Shown here: in pieces, positions 60,722 through 64,000 of the stretch | How the letters are laid out: the number at the start of each line of letters is the position of its first letter | Position numbering within the stretch: the stretch's first letter is position 1 | Assembly (NCBI RefSeq): GCF_014646115.1 | Contig: NZ_BMMV01000018.1 | Location: 57,928-121,927 of the forward strand | DNA from: Streptomyces camponoticapitis | GTDB lineage: Bacteria > Actinomycetota > Actinomycetes > Streptomycetales > Streptomycetaceae | Direction: 5' to 3' | DNA length: 64,000 nt | Notes under the pieces: model-generated | Told to the model about the DNA's origin: nothing | The model's database searches: none | The model's input: only the letters and a program-made list of their open reading frames with translations | Program-made: the position numbers and the translations under genes

Positions 60722-61963
60722 TCAGCGGCCTCCCGCGTACGCGCACGGCATCGAGCGGACCCGGTTGTCGAAGTTCGACGGCACCAGCACCGGGGCTCCC
60801 GCGGCGCGCAGTTCGGGCGATCTCGTCAGCAGCTCCCGGAACAGCGCCTTCATCTCCTGCTTCGCGAGGAACGTGCCCAGGCAGTAGTGCGGGCCCCCGC
60901 CGCCGTATCCCACGTGCGGGTTGGGGCTGCGGGTGATGTCGAAGCGGTCCGGGTCGGTGAAGACCGACTCGTCGCGGTTGGCGGAGGCGTAGAACAGCAC
61001 CACCCGATCGCCCCGCCGGAAGTCGCGACCGCTCATCCGGTGGTCCTGGATCAGTCTGCGCCGGAACTGGATGATCGGTGTCGAGTGCCGCACGATCTCC
61101 TCCACGGCACCGTCCGCGTACCGGTCGAAGTCACTGAGCAGCAGGGCCCGTTGGTCGGGGTGATCGGTCAGCAGGGACAGGCCGTGCGCGATCGCGTTAC
61201 GTGTGGTCTCCACCCCGGCGACCATCAACAGCGAGAAGAACGAGCCCAGTTGGCGGCCGTTCAGCGACTGGCCGTCGATATCGGCGTTCACGAGCGCGGA
61301 AATGAGGTCCCCGGTCGGATTCTTGCGCCGCTGCCGCCCGAGGTCCGCGACCATTCCCTGCATGGAAGCCAGTGCGCGAAGGCCCTTTCCGGGAACGCGG
61401 ATCCGCTGCCGCACCGTCCGCGCGACACCCGTTTCGACGGACGCCCGATTCACCTGGGCGAGGATCGAAGGACGCTCCTTCTCGGGAATGCCCATCAGAT
61501 TGCAGATGATTTCGAACGGCATGCGCGACGCGACCGATGTGACGAAATCCTCCGGCCGTTCCCGGAGCAGGTCGTCCACAATACGCTTCGCCACCGAGCG
61601 GACATCCTCCTCCGTCGCGGCGAGAATGCGGGGGGTAAAGGCGCGCGAGACGATCCGCCGCAGCTGGGTGTGCTGAGGCTCGTCGAGATTGACCAGTGAC
61701 TCGCCGAACACCGCCCGCACCCAGCGGGCCGGCTCCGGAGTGGTGACGCCGGGCGCGCTGCCGAACACCTCCGCGTTGCGGCTGGCCTCCACCACGTCCG
61801 CGTGGCTGACCAGCGCGTAGAAGCCGCGCTCCGGACGCAGCCGACCGCCGGGCCGCTCCACGAAGTACTGCGGCGGTCCGGCGGCGCGCAGCCGGGCGAA
61901 ACCCTCCAGCCTTTCGGAATGCGGCAGTTGCCAGAACGAGGGATCGGCGAGATTCGGCGTCAT
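60722..61963 (-). CDS. Cytochrome P450 (CYP124/125/142-like)
   Basis: The 413-residue soluble bacterial P450 has the I-helix oxygen-activation motif AGVETTRNAI, the ExxR motif in EEIVRHSTP and the heme loop GYGGGGPHYCLGTF (ligand about C361). The Gly-rich, His-Tyr form of this loop resembles P450s that hydroxylate steroid or branched lipid chains, for example CYP125/142. No ferredoxin or reductase gene is adjacent, so it must borrow electron partners. The ATG at 61963 has AAGGA eight bases upstream. It is divergent from a small unknown protein across 176 bp. Whether it serves the biosynthetic locus at 0.6-19.6 kb is unknown, and it is probably too far away. Confidence 0.9.
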   Translation of the reverse strand: MTPNLADPSFWQLPHSERLEGFARLRAAGPPQYFVERPGGRLRPERGFYALVSHADVVEASRNAEVFGSAPGVTTPEPARWVRAVFGESLVNLDEPQHTQLRRIVSRAFTPRILAATEEDVRSVAKRIVDDLLRERPEDFVTSVASRMPFEIICNLMGIPEKERPSILAQVNRASVETGVARTVRQRIRVPGKGLRALASMQGMVADLGRQRRKNPTGDLISALVNADIDGQSLNGRQLGSFFSLLMVAGVETTRNAIAHGLSLLTDHPDQRALLLSDFDRYADGAVEEIVRHSTPIIQFRRRLIQDHRMSGRDFRRGDRVVLFYASANRDESVFTDPDRFDITRSPNPHVGYGGGGPHYCLGTFLAKQEMKALFRELLTRSPELRAAGAPVLVPSNFDNRVRSMPCAYAGGR

Positions 61964-62139
61964 GTGTCCATTCCTTCCGGGGCTTCGAGCTTCCCACGGC
62001 AGGCGTGGCATCAACGCGCGCCGGACGTAAGGCAGACGGGGGTATCGGAGTACTCTTCTCGCACATGAGGGCGATTACTCCGCCACTCGGGTGACGCGAA
62101 CTCACATCCGGCGCCGACGGGCCGCTACTGTGCCGAAGC

Positions 62140-62646
62140 ATGACCTCTAGCAACACCGCGCAGGGAAGCCTGCAATACGCTCCTCTGCTCGGCACCCTCA
62201 CGGTAATTCCCTGGACCGGTGAGCGTTCCGACGGCGAGCGCAACCCGCCTTTCCTGCTGGCCTATTCACTCGGCGACGGCCGTGAGGGTGCGGAGGCCGG
62301 GGAAGAGGCGATGCACGCCGTCATCAACCAGATCGGTCTCAGGACCGGCGCCGGTCCGATCGATGTCGCCACGTCGCCCGGCATCCCGATCACCCTGCTG
62401 GTGCAGGCCGGGCGGGCCGTGCTGACCATGCCGTATCTGAAGGCTCAGTGCGCCGTCCCCCCGGAGTGGGAGGAGGACGCCGGCGCGACGGGCTCGGTGT
62501 ACTTCATCCTCGCCACCCAGCCGTGGCCCGAGGGCGTCCCCGGCAAGCCGGTGAGCGAGGAGGCGCTGCGCGCCTTCGTCGGCGACGAGGCGGTGCTGAC
62601 CGGCGCCGCGCACTGCCTGGTGCCGGTGAGCAGCCTGCGCGGCTGA
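62140..62646 (+). CDS. Streptomyces conserved protein (DUF5949-like)
   Basis: The 168-residue soluble protein has no membrane segment or known motif. Ordered stretches are LGTLTVIPWTGERSDGERNPPFLLAYSLGDG, VDVATSPGIPITLLVQAGRAVLTMPY and VYFILATQPWPEGVPGKPVSEEALR-like sequence (split across residues 40-150). It reminds me of DUF5949, a family of short Streptomyces proteins of unknown function. The ATG at 62140 has GAAG upstream. Monocistronic. Confidence 0.75.
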   Translation: MTSSNTAQGSLQYAPLLGTLTVIPWTGERSDGERNPPFLLAYSLGDGREGAEAGEEAMHAVINQIGLRTGAGPIDVATSPGIPITLLVQAGRAVLTMPYLKAQCAVPPEWEEDAGATGSVYFILATQPWPEGVPGKPVSEEALRAFVGDEAVLTGAAHCLVPVSSLRG

Positions 62647-62659
62647 GCGCGCCCCCGGC

Positions 62660-62866
62660 TCACAGAACGCCCTGGCCGGCCCCTCCGTTCGCGGGGACCG
62701 TACGCCCCGCCGCGCCCCACTCCTGCACCAGAGCGCTGTAGATGGGGGTGGGGATCGCCGCGGCGGTGGGGGGAGGCGGGGTCGGCGGAGGGGGCGGGAC
62801 CGCTTCGGCACGATGCTTGGGCACCGCTGAGAGGCGCTGCCATCGGGGTGCTTGAACGGAGTTCAT
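62660..62866 (-). CDS. Small proline-rich protein
   Basis: The 68-residue product starts MNSVQAPRWQRLSAVPKH, has a Pro run in the middle (residues 24-34) and ends with PTPIYSALVQEWGAAGRTVP and a short tail. The IYSALV-x-EW-x-AAGRTVP pattern is familiar from short conserved Streptomyces proteins. The low GC-skewed flanks and a proper ATG support it. Function unknown. It is divergent from the VKOR gene and convergent with the DUF5949-like gene. Confidence 0.6.
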   Translation of the reverse strand: MNSVQAPRWQRLSAVPKHRAEAVPPPPPTPPPPTAAAIPTPIYSALVQEWGAAGRTVPANGGAGQGVL

Positions 62867-62974
62867 GCTCTGGCAAACGCCGTAATCGACCCCGGAGTCA
62901 CTGTGCCCGGCGTGTCGAGGGGGACAGCTGAAACGCTACTTCGAATGCGTGACCGAACCGGTGGAGCAGACACC

Positions 62975-63643
62975 ATGACAACAGCACTGAGCGACAGCGC
63001 GCCGACGTCCGGCGCACACAGGTACGGGAACGAGCCCGGGCGGGACGGACGGCACGGCGCCCCGGGGGTCTTCGGCGCGGGGCGGGTGCTGGCGTGGTTG
63101 CTGGTGGTGACGGGCGCGGCGGGTGTGCTGGCGTCGTGGGTGATCACGATCGACAAGTTCAAGCTGCTGGAGGATCCGGGCTTCCAGCCGGGGTGCAGTC
63201 TGAATCCGGTGGTGTCCTGCGGGAACATCATGAAGAGCGACCAGGCGTCGGTCTTCGGATTCCCCAACCCCATGCTGGGACTCGCGGCCTACGCGGTCGT
63301 GATGTGCGTGGGTGCGGGGCTGCTGGCGGGGGCGCGGTACCGGCGGTGGTTCTGGCTGGGGCTGAACGCCGGGATGCTCTTCGGCGTCGGCTTCTGCACC
63401 TGGCTGCAGTACCAGTCGCTCTACACCATCGGCTCCCTCTGCCTCTGGTGCTCGCTGGCCTGGGTCGCCACGATCGTGATGTTCTCCTACGTCACCACGC
63501 ACAACGTCACGCACCGGATCCTCCCCGCGCCCGCCGGACTGCGGACGGCGCTGGGGGAGTTCCACTGGGTGCCGCCGGTGCTGTGGACCGGGACCATCGG
63601 GATGCTGATCCTTACCCGCTGGTGGGACTTCTGGACCGGCTGA
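62975..63643 (+). CDS. Vitamin K epoxide reductase (VKOR) family protein
   Basis: The 222-residue membrane protein has four to five TM segments. The loop cysteines sit in PGCSLNPVVSCGNIM and the active-site pair in CLWC near the end of TM4. Bacterial VKOR regenerates DsbA-type thiol oxidases with a quinone, supporting disulfide formation outside the cell. The ATG at 62975 follows GTGGAG; a longer frame upstream is not family-like. There is no adjacent DsbA gene. A very strong hairpin follows the stop. Confidence 0.92.
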   Translation: MTTALSDSAPTSGAHRYGNEPGRDGRHGAPGVFGAGRVLAWLLVVTGAAGVLASWVITIDKFKLLEDPGFQPGCSLNPVVSCGNIMKSDQASVFGFPNPMLGLAAYAVVMCVGAGLLAGARYRRWFWLGLNAGMLFGVGFCTWLQYQSLYTIGSLCLWCSLAWVATIVMFSYVTTHNVTHRILPAPAGLRTALGEFHWVPPVLWTGTIGMLILTRWWDFWTG

Positions 63644-63692
63644 CCCCGCTGACCCCGGCGACCCGCTGACCCCCGTCCGCGTGAACGACGAA

Positions 63693-63740
63693 GCGGCCGC
63701 ACGGAACGCGCACTCGCGTGCGACGGTTCCGTGCGGCCGC
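63693..63740. terminator. Strong bidirectional terminator after VKOR
   Basis: A perfect 15-bp stem (GCGGCCGCACGGAAC and complement) carries an 18-base loop that can form a second small hairpin (GCAC-TCG-CGTGC). It lies between convergent genes. Confidence 0.85.
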
Positions 63741-63796
63741 CGTTGGTACGGCAGTTGGATCAGCCGGCCGGGACCGACCGGACCCCGGGCCCAGGG

Positions 63797-64000
63797 CTAC
63801 CGGCCGAGCGGGATCCCACCGAGCATCGCGCCGCCCTTGCCGCCCTTGGCGCCGCCGCTCAGACCCTTCGCCACCTTGCCCAGGCTGTTGACGACGGAGC
63901 CGTCGTTCTTCGGGTCCAGCGCGTTGGTGTTGACCACCTGGGCGTCCAGCGACTCCTGGTTGGTCACCGTCTCCAGGGCCCCGCCCAGTCCGCCGTTCAG
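63797..64000 (-). CDS. C-terminal part of a Gly/Asn-rich protein (cut by window edge)
   Basis: A 67-residue C-terminal fragment reads from the window end to the TAG at 63797. The sequence includes LETVTNQESLDAQVVNTN, ALDPKNDGSVVNSLGKVAKG and a Gly/Lys-rich end (MLGGIPLGR). The composition resembles small secreted Streptomyces proteins. Start and N-terminus lie outside the window, so family and localisation cannot be decided. Confidence 0.6.
   Translation of the reverse strand: MNGGLGGALETVTNQESLDAQVVNTNALDPKNDGSVVNSLGKVAKGLSGGAKGGKGGAMLGGIPLGR

Noticed and set aside
1..64000. CRISPR arrays, insertion sequences, transposases and phage attachment sites.
   Set aside because: No spaced direct-repeat array, transposase motif or integrase gene was seen anywhere in the window.

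Overview
The window is high-GC actinobacterial DNA, and almost certainly a Streptomyces chromosome. The evidence is the GC-rich third codon positions, frequent GTG and TTG starts, HrdD-type sigma factor, SepX/GlpR-like septum protein, MscL, FmdB protein with a CIRCE operator, and a sugar ABC operon with a DasR-like operator and no ATPase of its own.

Region 1 (about 0.6-19.7 kb) looks like a compact, unusual biosynthetic locus built as two divergent operons around a gap at 11972-12284. The leftward operon encodes IspH, a short-chain polyprenyl diphosphate synthase, a Gfo/Idh/MocA oxidoreductase, a TIM-barrel isomerase-like protein, an M20 metallohydrolase, an LDH2-type dehydrogenase, a second Gfo/Idh/MocA enzyme, a small unknown protein, Dxs and IspG. 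The rightward operon encodes two DegT/DnrJ aminotransferases, a nucleotide-sugar 6-dehydrogenase, a large flavoprotein and a fumarase/aspartase-superfamily lyase. The last two resemble the CreE/CreD (FzmM/FzmL) aspartate-nitrosuccinate pair, which releases nitrous acid from aspartate. My working model is a locus that combines extra MEP-pathway enzymes, an amino-uronate-type sugar and enzymatic nitrite. There is no terpene cyclase, glycosyltransferase, NRPS/PKS, regulator or transporter, and I do not recognise this combination as a described cluster.

Region 2 (19.7-28.2 kb) is a mixed accessory stretch: a polyphosphate kinase 2, a dedicated TrpF, a decayed acyl-CoA synthetase, a secreted M6 metalloprotease, a TetR/efflux pair with tandem operator-like dyads, and a MarR/LigB-dioxygenase divergent pair.

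Region 3 (28.3-35.5 kb) holds an ABC importer/NagZ-like glycosidase operon with a DasR-like site, then hrdD behind a SigR-type promoter, then a WYL regulator divergent from an efflux pump.

Region 4 (35.5-52.3 kb) is mostly conserved Streptomyces chromosome: efflux pumps, a MOSC-flavin-ferredoxin fusion, DUF427, DUF6227-like, a P1 peptidase, MscL, a SAF-domain protein, MTA phosphorylase, FmdB, a cation/proton antiporter, a penicillin-acylase-family enzyme and 5-formyl-THF cyclo-ligase.

Region 5 (52.4-57.8 kb) is the syntenic block galU-glp(moeA)-moaC-mog-GNAT-sepX followed by tRNA-Ala(CGC). It links molybdopterin-type proteins with cell division.

Region 6 (57.9-64 kb) has an AtoE-type transporter, a winged-helix protein, a lone P450, two small Streptomyces proteins, a VKOR-family protein and the 3' end of a gene cut by the window edge.

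All functional calls come from reading motifs by eye. No database search was possible.
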